Shown piece after piece: positions 1 through 9,222 of a stretch of DNA of 64,000 nucleotides. Each line of letters opens with the position of its first letter. Within the stretch, counting starts at the first letter, position 1. Below the pieces are notes generated by a model. The model saw only the letters and a program-made list of their open reading frames with translations. It was not told the DNA's origin and made no database searches. A program made the translations under genes and the position numbers. Origin of the DNA: Planctomicrobium sp051465645 (GTDB lineage Bacteria; Planctomycetota; Planctomycetia; Planctomycetales; Planctomycetaceae); the NCBI RefSeq assembly GCF_051465645.1, contig NZ_CP195790.1, positions 124,001-188,000 of the forward strand, given 5' to 3'.

Positions 1-242
1 GCTGCAAAGAGGTCAGGGTCGCCTGACATCATCTTTGGGTTCTCTTCCGCCAGAATTCGTTTGATCCGGTCAGCGTAAATCGGTTCAAAATCGGCAATAT
101 GGCAAACGACTTCCAGTGTCGACCACTTTCCGGGGATCGGTTTGGCAAGGAGTTGTTCGCGGGTCATTCCGGCAACGGCCTGACGAAGTTGTTCCGCTCC
201 CTGGATGTATTCTTCCAGCTTTAACGTTCGTGGATCTGACAT
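1..242 (-). CDS. DinB-family protein, N-terminal part (cut by window edge)
   Basis: The minus strand reads from an ATG at 242 off the left edge, about 80 codons: a helical N-terminus (MSDPRTLKLEEYIQGAEQLR) followed by PGKWSTLEVVCHIADFEPIY. The W-S-x-x-E-V-x-x-H-I-A-D pattern is the first metal-binding histidine region of the DinB/YfiT four-helix-bundle family. An AGGAG ribosome site lies just upstream of this ATG. Members bind a divalent metal; many are thiol-dependent transferases or have no known role, and nothing here fixes the substrate. The remaining metal ligands lie outside the window. Confidence 0.8.
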   Translation of the reverse strand, partial: MSDPRTLKLEEYIQGAEQLRQAVAGMTREQLLAKPIPGKWSTLEVVCHIADFEPIYADRIKRILAEENPKMMSGDPDLFA

Positions 243-905
243 ACGGATGGCTCCTGAAGCTGTTTCCGGGGTGAAGTGACTGATCTTGGTTTGCCGAACC
301 CTGTGGGCCGCTCATTAATACGACTGATCAATATTTGACTGTCGCACCGTTATTGTCGTGGACAATGCGATTGAAGGGTCGGTCTGGTGCTCAGCAATGT
401 GTGAATGGAATGTCGCGACGTATTAATGTCTGAGGACGAAGTCGCTGACACGTATCCTTCTCGTCTGGTTCATGTTCGACGAGCCACCCTCCCCTGTTTC
501 CTGCTGAGGGGCAAGGAAACAGGATCGAAATGGAGACAAGTTTAAAATTTTTTTATTTGCGGCGAACGGAAGATTTTGCAGGGATCGCAATTGCATTCAG
601 CGTAATGGCTTACCCCGGATTTGCGTTTATTTCTCTCTCTGTCAGCCGTGACTCGCTCACTTGCGGCTTCGGCTTCTTCTCATTGGTGCTGAGTCACTGT
701 TGCGATAAGTTCATTTCAGTATAGCGTTTGTGTCGATTGTTGTTGATTTTTGTCTGGTGGCATGGGACGGCTGAATTTGCGGGTTGGCGAAAGTCTAACG
801 ATTTTCCGGAATTGCACTCATTTGCCGCGCCTGCAATGTCGATGAGAAAGTATGAGTTTCGTCTCGCGCCATTCTTCGAGTGGCCGAGGTTGAGTTTACT
901 ACTGG
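243..905. other. Intergenic region, nothing identified
   Basis: Divergent gap between the DinB-like gene and the HU-like gene. Two short plus-strand open frames (530-724 and 728-913) have no ribosome site, no recognisable motif and a composition unlike the neighbours, so I do not call them genes. I see no RNA gene. Confidence 0.5.
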
Positions 906-909
906 CTAC

Positions 910-940
910 TTGACAGTAAGTTGCTGTTGTATTTACAGTT
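910..940 (+). promoter_or_regulatory. Candidate sigma-70-type promoter for the HU-like gene
   Basis: A perfect -35 hexamer TTGACA lies at 910-915. At usual spacing the -10 position holds only a weak T-rich match (TATTTACA, about 930-938). The site is about 65-95 bases upstream of the HU start. Only the -35 is convincing. Confidence 0.3.
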
Positions 941-1005
941 GAGAACAGACCGACATCGCGGTCGACAGCAATTCAAACGTCAGAAATAGCCGGGAGTGGC
1001 CAATC

Positions 1006-1446
1006 GTGACCAAGAAAGAAATCGTCAAAACGATCTCCGAAGAATGTGGTCTGACGCAGCTCAAGACGAAGGAAATTGTTCAGAAGACGTTTGAAGCGAT
1101 CATTGACACGCTTGTTACGGAGAGTCGCATTGAACTCCGTAACTTCGGTGTCTTTGAGGTGAAGAAGCGAGCCGCACGTAAGGCACGCAACCCTCGTTCA
1201 GGTGAGCGAGTGGATGTGCCTGAAAAGTTTGTGGTGACCTTCAAGCCAGGTAAGGAAATGGAAGAGCGCGTGTTGCAACTGCAGGAAGCTGCAGCTCAAC
1301 AAGCGACCGAACTCCATTCATCTGAACCAGTACGGCTTGAAGCTCCTGCAACACCGGTTGCTCTTCCTGCACCATTGACAGCTCCAGCGCCTTCTCCAGC
1401 ATTTCCTTCGAACCCGTCACCCTATTCGTCACAACCTGCCGAGTAG
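1006..1446 (+). CDS. HU/IHF-family DNA-binding protein with Pro/Ala-rich tail
   Basis: A nucleoid-associated protein that bends DNA as a dimer. Residues 1-90 form the full HU fold: the N-terminus MTKKEIVKTISEECG, then the beta-arm with GERVDVPEKFVVTFKPGKEM. The DNA-intercalating arm region is seen as RKARNPRSGERVDVP. Residues 95-146 form an extra tail rich in Ala, Pro, Ser and Gln, so the protein is about 50 residues longer than a typical HU (about 90). The start is a GTG with GGGAG about nine bases upstream. I infer a chromosomal HU paralogue; the tail is probably disordered. Confidence 0.92.
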   Translation: MTKKEIVKTISEECGLTQLKTKEIVQKTFEAIIDTLVTESRIELRNFGVFEVKKRAARKARNPRSGERVDVPEKFVVTFKPGKEMEERVLQLQEAAAQQATELHSSEPVRLEAPATPVALPAPLTAPAPSPAFPSNPSPYSSQPAE

Positions 1447-1617
1447 GGCGTTCAAGGCCCAATGCAAATATTCAGCAATGTGCAGGCAGGCGAAATCGCT
1501 TGGTCTGTATGCTGCTGTTCAGGACACAAGTCAGGCTGGTACTTCCGGTTCTAGTGAATCGGGAGTGCAGAATGCCTGGGTGTGCCTCCTGCGATCCCGG
1601 ACTCATGGAGGAGACCG

Positions 1618-1836
1618 ATGCGGAAACTGTTCCTGCTGATCGCGATGACGACGACCCTGTCCGTCCAAACCGGTTGCATCATTCCGATCTGGAGTGCAAG
1701 TCCAGATGACCGAGTCCGTCAGATGATCTATCAGTCTGAGAACTATCGACAGATCCCGGAAATCTGGGAGCGTGTCTGGTTCTTGGATATGCCGGATTTG
1801 CAAACACCGTATCGCACCCATGGTGGTGTGATCTAA
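1618..1836 (+). CDS. Small planctomycete lipoprotein-like protein
   Basis: 72 residues. The N-terminus MRKLFLLIAMTTTLSVQTGC has a positive n-region, a hydrophobic core and a Cys at residue 20; the lipobox is imperfect (Gln at -3). The C-terminal stretch, with IWERVWFLDMPDLQTP and a final THGGVI, resembles a family of very short planctomycete proteins that I recall ending in a similar WER-WFLD-P-TP-R-HGG motif. A GGAGGAG ribosome site at 1607-1613 favours this ATG over the upstream in-frame ATG at 1582. Function unknown; envelope location inferred. Confidence 0.75.
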   Translation: MRKLFLLIAMTTTLSVQTGCIIPIWSASPDDRVRQMIYQSENYRQIPEIWERVWFLDMPDLQTPYRTHGGVI

Positions 1837-2343
1837 TTTCTGTCTGCCAGTTGGGTTCCTGCATTGCGGGGACCTTGTTTGGCAGCGGTGACGACCCGTT
1901 CAACAGGGATCACTGATTTCGGCAATTCGTTCTTCATTTGTCTCCTGTCCTGGTTCGTGTTGTTGACGCAGCAGGAACCGCATGGGGCAGAAGTTCTGGC
2001 TAGCTTGAATCCGTCCGCATCCGGTATTCGCTAGTCATACGGCAAGTTCGTGAACGTCAGCTGAAGTCTGCGTGTCCTCCTGTGATTGCGTTCACATCTG
2101 GTGAATGATAATCCCGCGCACGTGTGTGCGGTGAGCTCCGATTGAATCACCTAAAAAGCCGCTTGCCTGATGTCAGGGAAGCGGCTTTTTTATGCGCGCA
2201 CGATCAGCACAAGTTCAATCTCTCATGTGGTGGCGCAGCAGCTCTTTCGGCGGGTGAAGGCTGAATCTGTACCAGAGTCGCTTTGCTGCGACGGGGCACT
2301 CGTTCTGTGCTGCGGCGCCCTCCCCTGCTGATCGATCGCCTAC
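1837..2343. other. Intergenic region; only a terminator hairpin recognised
   Basis: No open frame with a ribosome site. The stretch 1950-2150 ahead of the hairpin at 2153-2192 could hold a non-coding RNA, but I recognise no known RNA fold (not SRP, tmRNA or RNase P). Confidence 0.4.
2153..2192. terminator. Intrinsic terminator hairpin
   Basis: AAAAAGCCGCTT pairs with AAGCGGCTTTTTT around a 13-base middle part. It has U-runs on both strands, so it can end transcripts from the left (small lipoprotein gene or an unseen RNA) and from the right (the minus-strand YkgJ-like gene ending at 2344). Confidence 0.8.
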
Positions 2344-2655
2344 TTATGGTCGAAGCCACTGTTCGCGAACGGCATGGCAAGATGGGCTGTTGATCTCAAA
2401 GTCCCTGCAAGCATCCGGGCGGATCTCGTAGTGCTGGCATTGTCGATTAGCTGCATCAAACCAGGGGCATGGGCTGTGGTCGACGAGCAATCGTATTTCC
2501 CAAGCAGGCAGGATGTCGAGGAGCAGCGCCTGTGGAACTCCCTTTTCGGCGGGTTCATTCCGGACATGGTCAATCTGATATGGGGGTGCGCTGACTGTAT
2601 GGCAGCAGGCCCCGCAGCCATCGCATGAGTCCAGGGCTGGCAGTTTCTTCTTCAA
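2344..2655 (-). CDS. YkgJ-family cysteine-cluster protein
   Basis: 103 residues with the Cys signature of the YkgJ/UPF0153 family (CxCxxCC type): DSCDGCGACC near residues 9-18, CPWFD, CQHYEIRPDACRDFE and a last Cys in SPSC. The cysteines are thought to hold a metal, probably zinc or an Fe-S cluster; the role is unknown. It stands alone, with a strong terminator just downstream. A second, distinct member of the family lies at 6951-7400. Confidence 0.88.
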   Translation of the reverse strand: MKKKLPALDSCDGCGACCHTVSAPPYQIDHVRNEPAEKGVPQALLLDILPAWEIRLLVDHSPCPWFDAANRQCQHYEIRPDACRDFEINSPSCHAVREQWLRP

Positions 2656-2993
2656 TCAGGGAGTTTCTGGTCAGGAACTCTTCGGCTTAGGTTCAGTGCT
2701 TTCATTTTCCAATGCCCCGGCGTCAGAAAGCAACGGTAATGAGCAGTTGAATTGGTTCGGTGCGTCGATGGTTCCGGTGTGACAAGACCATTGTTTCAGG
2801 GCTGTCCTCAATTCCAATGCGTTCAATTCCAAATTGAGGGGGAATCAATGATACTGCGGCCAGCGGGGTCCCTGACAAAATGATGCTTGAGTGTCGGGAG
2901 CCGCTTGCCTGTCTGTTTTCTGACTCGTCGTCTTTGAGTTGGTCGACATCGGGTATTCACTCAAAACGCACGTCAAAATTTGGGGATGCAGCG
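2656..2993. other. Divergent intergenic region
   Basis: Lies between the minus-strand YkgJ-like gene and tpx and must hold both promoters. I see no clear hexamer pair, hairpin or open frame. Confidence 0.4.
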
Positions 2994-3497
2994 ATGGCAC
3001 AAGTCACATTGAAGGGGAATCCTGTCCAACTGGCTGGAACAGAGCTGAAAGTTGGAGACAAGGCACCTGATTTCACGTTGCAGTCAACCGGCCTGGACGA
3101 CGTGACTCTTGGTTCATCGGCTGGCAAGACACGCATCATCGCGACCATTCCATCTTTGGATACAAGCGTCTGCCACATGGAAACCAAGCGTTTCAATGAC
3201 GAAGCAGCCAAGCTTGCCGACGTGGCCGTCCTCGTTGTCAGCACTGACTTGCCATTCGGGCAAAAGCGCTGGTGCGGAGCGGAGAATGTTGAGAGCGTCC
3301 AGACTCTGAGCGATCACCGGACTGCTGAATTCGGCAAGTCCTACGGTGTGTTGATTGACGGCGGTCCACTCGATCGCTGCCTCACCCGAGCAGTGTTTGT
3401 CGTTGGGGCGGACGATGTTGTAAAGCACGTTGAATACTGTGCTGAAATCGGATCACATCCTGATTACGACGCCGTTCTGGCTGCCGCCAAGGCGTAG
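2994..3497 (+). CDS. tpx: Thiol peroxidase (atypical 2-Cys peroxiredoxin)
   Basis: 167 residues, the normal Tpx length. It reduces H2O2 and organic peroxides with electrons from thioredoxin. The peroxidatic Cys60 lies in SLDTSVCHMETKRF and the resolving Cys94 in RWCGAENV, matching the two-Cys spacing of the E. coli enzyme. The reading frame is open upstream to 2880, but the family N-terminus (MAQVTLKGNPV) begins at the ATG at 2994, which has a GGGGA site before it. It appears to be transcribed alone. Confidence 0.96.
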   Translation: MAQVTLKGNPVQLAGTELKVGDKAPDFTLQSTGLDDVTLGSSAGKTRIIATIPSLDTSVCHMETKRFNDEAAKLADVAVLVVSTDLPFGQKRWCGAENVESVQTLSDHRTAEFGKSYGVLIDGGPLDRCLTRAVFVVGADDVVKHVEYCAEIGSHPDYDAVLAAAKA

Positions 3498-3859
3498 TTT
3501 AGATCGCCCACTCCGACTGGGTTATCCAGTTATGTGAGTCGGCTTTTCGTTGATAATCCAGTTCCCTATCGCTGAGATATTGGCGATGGGGAATTTTTCT
3601 GCGCTGGACGAGAAAGAACGATGCTCTGCCGGCCATGGAATCTCAGCGGTTCCAAACTGGTTCCTGGCTGGCGAATCGTGTTAAAGTGGTGCAATTCCAT
3701 GTCTAATCCAGATTCGCAGATTCGCTTCAATCGCTTGTTTTGCCTTCACTACGAATTCCCGGTGACTTCTCGAAACGTGAATGTTCTAGCGTCGTGATGC
3801 AGATGCAGCGATTCAGGACTCGCGACGGAAGCCTGATTTCATCTTGAAAGTATCCCTGC
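3498..3859. other. Intergenic region, nothing identified
   Basis: Between tpx and the aldolase gene. No convincing hairpin with a U-run, no open frame with a ribosome site and no repeat. Confidence 0.4.
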
Positions 3860-4780
3860 ATGTCGACTCCGAAATATCACGGCATCATTCCTCCTTTGGT
3901 GACTCCCCTGCTCGACCGGGATACGTTGGATGAAGATGGTCTGCAGCGGTTAGTCGAGCATGAGATTCAGGGAGGCGTTCATGGTCTGTTCATTCTTGGA
4001 ACGACCGGAGAGTCACCCAGTCTAAGTTATCGTTTGCGTCGGGTGATGATCAGCCGAGTCTGTGAACTGGTCGATGGTCGCGTGCCGGTTCTGGTGGGAA
4101 TCACTGATACGGCGTTCGTAGAGTCGGTTCATCTTGCCAAGCATGCAGCTGACGCTGGAGCAGACTCTGTTGTTCTTGCGGCGCCCTACTACTTCCCTGC
4201 CGGTCAGACTGAATTGATCGGATATCTCAAGAATCTGATTGCAGAATTGCCGCTTCCGTTGGTCCTCTACAACATGCCGGCGCTGACCAAGATCTGGTTT
4301 GAAGTCGACACCGTGAAGCAGATGGCCGAGATCGAGAACGTTGTCGGAATCAAAGACAGTAGCGGCGATCTGGAATACTTCGGAAACCTGCTGGAGATTC
4401 GAAAAGCCCGCCCTGACTGGTCCTTTATGATCGGCCAGGAATCGCTGCTCCCCAAAGCGATCGAGATGGGTGGACACGGAGCGGTTGCCGGAGGAGCGAA
4501 TGTCTTCCCGAAGCTCTTTGTTGAAACGTATCTCGCAGCAGTGAATCAGCAGACAGACCGCTTGAGCCAACTCAGTGAACTGGTGGAAGAGTTTCAACGC
4601 ATTTACGAGATCGGGAAGTACGGGTCACGCTTCATTAAAGCGACCAAATGCTCCCTGTCTCTCTTGAATATCTGCAGTGATTTCATGGGCGAACCGTTCC
4701 ATCGGTTTCATCCAGAAGACCGGAAGAAAGTTGCGGCGATTCTGGAGCCGTTGCAGCGAAATCTCGAAGCGGTCCTGTAG
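3860..4780 (+). CDS. Dihydrodipicolinate synthase/N-acetylneuraminate lyase-family aldolase
   Basis: 306 residues, a single TIM barrel of the class I aldolase DapA/NanA superfamily. GTTGE at 47-51 binds the keto-acid carboxylate, Tyr137 (LYNMP) is the catalytic tyrosine and Lys165 (GIKDSSG) forms the Schiff base. The superfamily includes lysine-pathway DapA, sialate lyase and sugar-acid dehydratases, and planctomycetes carry many paralogues. Sequence alone does not choose the substrate. The isolated setting next to an FG-GAP protein makes a catabolic role as likely as lysine synthesis, so I give no symbol. Confidence 0.9.
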   Translation: MSTPKYHGIIPPLVTPLLDRDTLDEDGLQRLVEHEIQGGVHGLFILGTTGESPSLSYRLRRVMISRVCELVDGRVPVLVGITDTAFVESVHLAKHAADAGADSVVLAAPYYFPAGQTELIGYLKNLIAELPLPLVLYNMPALTKIWFEVDTVKQMAEIENVVGIKDSSGDLEYFGNLLEIRKARPDWSFMIGQESLLPKAIEMGGHGAVAGGANVFPKLFVETYLAAVNQQTDRLSQLSELVEEFQRIYEIGKYGSRFIKATKCSLSLLNICSDFMGEPFHRFHPEDRKKVAAILEPLQRNLEAVL

Positions 4781-4855
4781 CCTGAATTGAATAGATCTGA
4801 TTTTTCGGGGCCGGATTGCCAATCGTATTCACCTCCATTCAAGGTTGCGCCAATC

Positions 4856-6850
4856 ATGATGAAATCGAAACCGTTTCAACTTGCTTGTACCTGTTGGGCG
4901 ATGGCGACGCTCATCGTTGGCGGAGGATCTCTTTCAGCGGACGGTCTGGAACAACTGAAGTACAACAATCCCGGCCGGAAAGTTGATCTCGGAGTCGGAC
5001 TCTGGGCGTGGCCTGTCCCTTACGACGTCGATGGAGACGGCGATTTCGATCTGCTGGTTTCCTGCCCAGACAAGCCATCGAATGGAGTCTGGTATTTCGA
5101 GAACGCAACTGGTGACACGGCGACAAACAAAATGCCGGTCTTCAAGCCGGGCAAGTGGGTCAGTAAGACGGTTCATCATGTCTCCCCGAGTTATGTTGAC
5201 GGCAAACTGCATGTCATGACGGTCGGGAAGGAATACCGGAACTTCGAGAAGGCCGGATTGAATGAGCCTGTGAAACTTCCGATCAACGTGCCGCTCTATC
5301 GCCCGCAATGGAAGGACCCCAAAGGCCCGAAATTGCGTCACAATCAATGGAAGTACGTTGATTACGATGACGATGGGGCTGTTGACATTGTTGTAGGAAT
5401 TGAAGACTGGAGCGAGTATGGGTGGGACGACGCGTTTGATGCCAATGGAAAGTGGACAAAAGGTCCACTGCATGGGTTCGTTCTGCTGTATCGGAACACC
5501 GGCACAACGGAGTCCCCGAATTACGCTCCATATGTGTTTGTTGAAGCTGATGGAAAGCCTGTCGACACGTTTGGGTGCCCTTCCCCGAACTTTGGCGACT
5601 TCGATGGGGACGGCGATCTCGATTTGCTATGTGGCGAGTTTCTGGATGGCTTTACTTACTTCGAAAACATCGGCACCAGACTGAAGCCGCGTTACGCTGC
5701 AGGACGTCGTTTAACACTGGCCGATGGCACGCCGTTGACGATGGACCTGGAAATGATCGTTCCTGTCGCATTCGACTGGGATAAAGATGGCGACCTCGAT
5801 CTGATCGTCGGCGATGAAGATGGTCGCGTCGCTCTGGTTGAGAACGTGACTCCGACTAAATCCCCGGCAGGAACGGTGCCGGTATTCCTGGCTCCAGTGT
5901 ACTTTCGGCAAGAAGCCGAGACGCTGAAGTCCGGGGCGCTGGCGACTCCAGTCGGCGTCGATTGGGATGGTGATGGAGACATCGACATCGTTTCAGGAAA
6001 CACTGCCGGTTACTTCGAGTTCTTCGAAAATCTGAGCGGCCCGAATGTGGCTTCTCCTAAATGGGCTTCTCCCGTTCGGCTGGAGGTGAATGGCAAACCG
6101 TTTCGTGTCATGGCCGGGCCGAATGGCAGCATTCAGGGACCTGCCGAAGCGAAATGGGGCTATACCACATTCTCAGTCGCAGACTGGGATGGCGACGGTC
6201 TTCCGGACATTGTGTTCAACTCGATTCTGGGTCGGGTTGAATGGTTGAAGAACATCGGGACACGTACTGCTCCACGGCTTGCTCCTCCACAAGCAATCGA
6301 AGTCGCCTGGGAAGGCCCGACTCCGAAACCGGCCTGGACCTGGTGGAATCCTGCCGGGAAGGAACTGGTGACTCAATGGCGAACGACCCCGGTGGTGCAT
6401 GACTTCACTGGCGACGGAATTCCCGATCTCGCAATGCTGGATGTGGAAGGCTATTTCGTCCTGTTCGAACGGGCGAAACGGGATGGACAACTGGTGTTGC
6501 TGCCGCCTCAAAAGGTGTTCGTTGATGTAAACGGTTCTCCGCTCCGATTCAACAGCAAATCCGCAGGTGGAAGTGGTCGCCGGAAGATTTCAGTCGTCGA
6601 TTGGGACGGTGATGGAAACCTCGACATTCTGCTCAACTCCGCAAATGCGGACCTGTATCGTGGAATCGGGCGGGTTGATGGGCAGTGGCGGTTCGAGCAT
6701 GTTGGCCCGCTCGCCACCAGAAACATTGAAGGTCACGATGTCAGCCCGACGGTGGTGGACTTCAACGGGGATTCGATTCCAGATTTTCTGGGGGGAGCTG
6801 AAGACGGGCGTTTCTACCTGCTGATGAATCCTCGTCACTCGAAGAAATAA
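4856..6850 (+). CDS. Secreted FG-GAP/VCBS repeat protein
   Basis: About 664 residues from the chosen ATG, beginning with a signal peptide (MMKSKPFQLA, then a hydrophobic stretch ending near SLSA). At least nine Asp-rich calcium-binding loops follow, for example DVDGDGDFDLLVS, DYDDDGAVDIVVG, DFDGDGDLDLLCG, DWDGDGDIDIVSG and DFNGDSIPDFLGG, spaced as in a beta-propeller of the integrin-alpha-like FG-GAP type. I infer a calcium-stabilised extracellular or periplasmic binding or scaffold protein. The frame is open upstream to a TTG at 4787, but the signal peptide fixes the start at 4856. It follows the aldolase gene by about 75 bases and may be co-transcribed. Confidence 0.88.
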   Translation: MMKSKPFQLACTCWAMATLIVGGGSLSADGLEQLKYNNPGRKVDLGVGLWAWPVPYDVDGDGDFDLLVSCPDKPSNGVWYFENATGDTATNKMPVFKPGKWVSKTVHHVSPSYVDGKLHVMTVGKEYRNFEKAGLNEPVKLPINVPLYRPQWKDPKGPKLRHNQWKYVDYDDDGAVDIVVGIEDWSEYGWDDAFDANGKWTKGPLHGFVLLYRNTGTTESPNYAPYVFVEADGKPVDTFGCPSPNFGDFDGDGDLDLLCGEFLDGFTYFENIGTRLKPRYAAGRRLTLADGTPLTMDLEMIVPVAFDWDKDGDLDLIVGDEDGRVALVENVTPTKSPAGTVPVFLAPVYFRQEAETLKSGALATPVGVDWDGDGDIDIVSGNTAGYFEFFENLSGPNVASPKWASPVRLEVNGKPFRVMAGPNGSIQGPAEAKWGYTTFSVADWDGDGLPDIVFNSILGRVEWLKNIGTRTAPRLAPPQAIEVAWEGPTPKPAWTWWNPAGKELVTQWRTTPVVHDFTGDGIPDLAMLDVEGYFVLFERAKRDGQLVLLPPQKVFVDVNGSPLRFNSKSAGGSGRRKISVVDWDGDGNLDILLNSANADLYRGIGRVDGQWRFEHVGPLATRNIEGHDVSPTVVDFNGDSIPDFLGGAEDGRFYLLMNPRHSKK

Positions 6851-6950
6851 GTCGGAGCTAGCTGGGGGGTAAGGTGGATTGGTCCACTCGACGATGACCG
6901 TCCTGAACCAGTACACTACGCGGCGTGTCAGATATCCACTGAGGGATGAT

Positions 6951-7400
6951 ATGTCTACTGTTGTCAAAATGAGAAAAGAGGACCTGCCTGAAGGGGAAGT
7001 CCTCTGCTCATACTGCTCTGCCAAGTGTTGCCGCTACTTCGCATTCCCGATTGAGAAGCCAAAAACTCGAGAAGATTTTGGTCATTTGCGATGGTACATG
7101 TTTCACGGTCGGGTCGCGGTTTTTGTGGAAGACAGCGTCTGGTATCTGATGGTCTACGCTGACTGCAAACATTTGCGGACTGACAACCTGTGCGGGATCT
7201 ATGAAGATCGACCGCATATCTGTCGTTCGTATTCCACCGACAACTGCGAATACGATGACGATGCTGTCTACGACAAATACTTTGAAACACCGGAGCAATT
7301 GTGGGAGTATGCCCTCGCGATTCTGCCTCCGGAGAACCCCCGATATTTTTCGGTTGATCCCGTTGTTGCAAGCAGCGTGAATCTGCCTGTCATTGGTTAG
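6951..7400 (+). CDS. YkgJ-family cysteine-cluster protein
   Basis: 149 residues with the family's cysteine pattern: LCSYCSAKCCRYF near residues 18-30, then DCKHL, LCGIYEDRPHICRSY and DNCEYDDD. The CIxxxRPxxCRxY element is typical. A GAGGGA site just upstream supports the ATG at 6951 over the in-frame GTG near 6879. It is longer than the member at 2344-2655, with an acidic C-terminal half. Metal binding is inferred; the function is unknown. Confidence 0.88.
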   Translation: MSTVVKMRKEDLPEGEVLCSYCSAKCCRYFAFPIEKPKTREDFGHLRWYMFHGRVAVFVEDSVWYLMVYADCKHLRTDNLCGIYEDRPHICRSYSTDNCEYDDDAVYDKYFETPEQLWEYALAILPPENPRYFSVDPVVASSVNLPVIG

Positions 7401-7547
7401 CCTGTCCCTGATCAGGTGTGGACTGAGTCGCTGTCAGGTGCAGGTGACTTCCTGTGTGACTGATCGGTCTGTCGAAATTCAGGGATCTGACTGAGCGCTG
7501 TTTGCTCACCCGTCGAGTTCATTGGTCGCCGTTGTTTCGAGACAGCG

Positions 7548-8936
7548 GTGATCTTGTCCTCCCCAGTTACAAATCACGTCGAAGTCTTCTCCAGAACTGT
7601 TTCAGCCGTGTCCTCAGAACTCATCAAACCACAGACGCTCAAAGGTTTCCGCGACTACATGCCAGAGGCAATGTTAGCCAGGGAACATCTGATGGAAATT
7701 GCCCGACGCGTCTATCGCAGTTACGGGTTTGTACCCATCGACACACCTGCCCTGGAGTATGCAGAAATCCTGCTCGGCAAAGGGGGCGAGGAATCTGATA
7801 AACAGCTCTTTCGCTTCATCGATCAAGGTGATCGCGATGTTGCGATGCGTTTTGATCTGACGGTTCCGTTTGCTCGATTTGCGGCACAGAACATCGGCGT
7901 CCTGGGGACCCCGTTCAAGCGCTATCATATCGGAACAGTCTGGCGTGCCGAGAAGCCTCAGAAGGGGCGATATCGTGAATTCATGCAGTGCGACTTCGAT
8001 TCGATTGGCACTGAAGCGAATGCATCCGATATTGAAACTCTGATGGTCATTCACGACCTGATGGAAGCACTTGGCTTCTCGAACTTCACCGTTCGGGTCA
8101 ATCATCGTCAGATGTTGAATGGCCTGCTCGATAAGCTCGGCCTTCTTGAAAAGTCGACCGGCGTGCTGCGTGCCCTCGACAAGTTGCCAAAGATTGGACA
8201 CGCCAAGGTCATTGATGAGATGACACAGGCGGTCGGGATCACGGAATCGGCTGCCCAGAAGGTTCTGGAGTTCGCTGGCCTTTCAGGAACTCCTCTCGCA
8301 ATACTGGATGAAGTTGAAAAACTGATTGCTGGGAACGAACGGGGAGAAGAAGGGGTTGCCAAGCTGCGAGAGCTGTTCTCTGTCTGTAAGCAGTCAGGGA
8401 TCAATGAAGAACGTCTCGCGTTGGACGTTTCGATCGCTCGCGGTCTTGATTACTACACCGGAACCATTTACGAGACATTCCTTGGGGAGTTGCCGGGGAT
8501 TGGAAGTGTTTGTTCCGGTGGTCGTTACGACAATCTGGCCGGAATTTTCACGAAGGAAAAGCTGCCGGGTGTCGGTGCAAGTCTCGGGTTGGATCGATTG
8601 CTGGCAGCGATGGAAGAACTGGGACTCATTCAAAGTGGCACGCAGAACTGCCAGGTCATGATTGCCATGTTCGATGAGACTCGTCTTGGCGATTACATGC
8701 GCATGAGCCGACAGCTGCGGCGATCCGGAGTCTCTGCTGAGGTTTATCCTCTCGCCAGAAAGCTGCAAAAGCAGTTGCAATACGCCAATCGCAAGCATTT
8801 CCGAGCTGCAGTGATTGCAGGGTCTCAGGAGTTTGAGCGAGGAGTCTGGACCGTCAAGGATCTGGAAAAGGGCGAGCAGACCGAAGTGGTCGACAGCGAT
8901 CTGCCAGCATTTTTGCATCGTTTGCTGAGCAATTAG
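7548..8936 (+). CDS. hisS: Histidyl-tRNA synthetase
   Basis: A class II aminoacyl-tRNA synthetase that charges tRNA-His. Motif 2 is seen in FKRYHIGTVWRAEKPQKGRY, the histidine-specific signature in ARGLDYYTGTIYE, a conserved SVCSGGRYDNL block and motif 3 in GVGASLGLDRLL. The anticodon-binding alpha/beta domain follows to the C-terminus. Length is 462 codons from the GTG at 7548; neither this nor the in-frame GTG at 7608 has a strong ribosome site, and the family N-terminus (LKGFRDYMPE) would be kept by both. The true start may be 7608. Confidence 0.95.
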   Translation: MILSSPVTNHVEVFSRTVSAVSSELIKPQTLKGFRDYMPEAMLAREHLMEIARRVYRSYGFVPIDTPALEYAEILLGKGGEESDKQLFRFIDQGDRDVAMRFDLTVPFARFAAQNIGVLGTPFKRYHIGTVWRAEKPQKGRYREFMQCDFDSIGTEANASDIETLMVIHDLMEALGFSNFTVRVNHRQMLNGLLDKLGLLEKSTGVLRALDKLPKIGHAKVIDEMTQAVGITESAAQKVLEFAGLSGTPLAILDEVEKLIAGNERGEEGVAKLRELFSVCKQSGINEERLALDVSIARGLDYYTGTIYETFLGELPGIGSVCSGGRYDNLAGIFTKEKLPGVGASLGLDRLLAAMEELGLIQSGTQNCQVMIAMFDETRLGDYMRMSRQLRRSGVSAEVYPLARKLQKQLQYANRKHFRAAVIAGSQEFERGVWTVKDLEKGEQTEVVDSDLPAFLHRLLSN

Positions 8937-9222
8937 GACGATTCTGTCAGAAGGCCAGTCACAAATATCTTCCCAGTCGAATTGATGTTTGGAGAATTAG
9001 TGGGGACATTTCGCGGTGTTCATTGTGTACAACAATGAGCATTGTTGCGAAAATCAGGCGATCAATGACTTAATGCGTGCTCGCTGCAGACTTTGCAGGG
9101 GACACGCTGAACCTGTGAGCTGACTCGACATGACCTTCGTGGTGGGGACTCGTCCCCTCCGTTCCGGGTGGTGTCGATGTCGCAGCTCAAACTGGTAATT
9201 GTTCGCAAATTGGCCCATCCCT

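Noticed and set aside
530..913. Two short plus-strand open frames upstream of the HU gene
   Set aside because: No ribosome sites, no motifs and biased composition.
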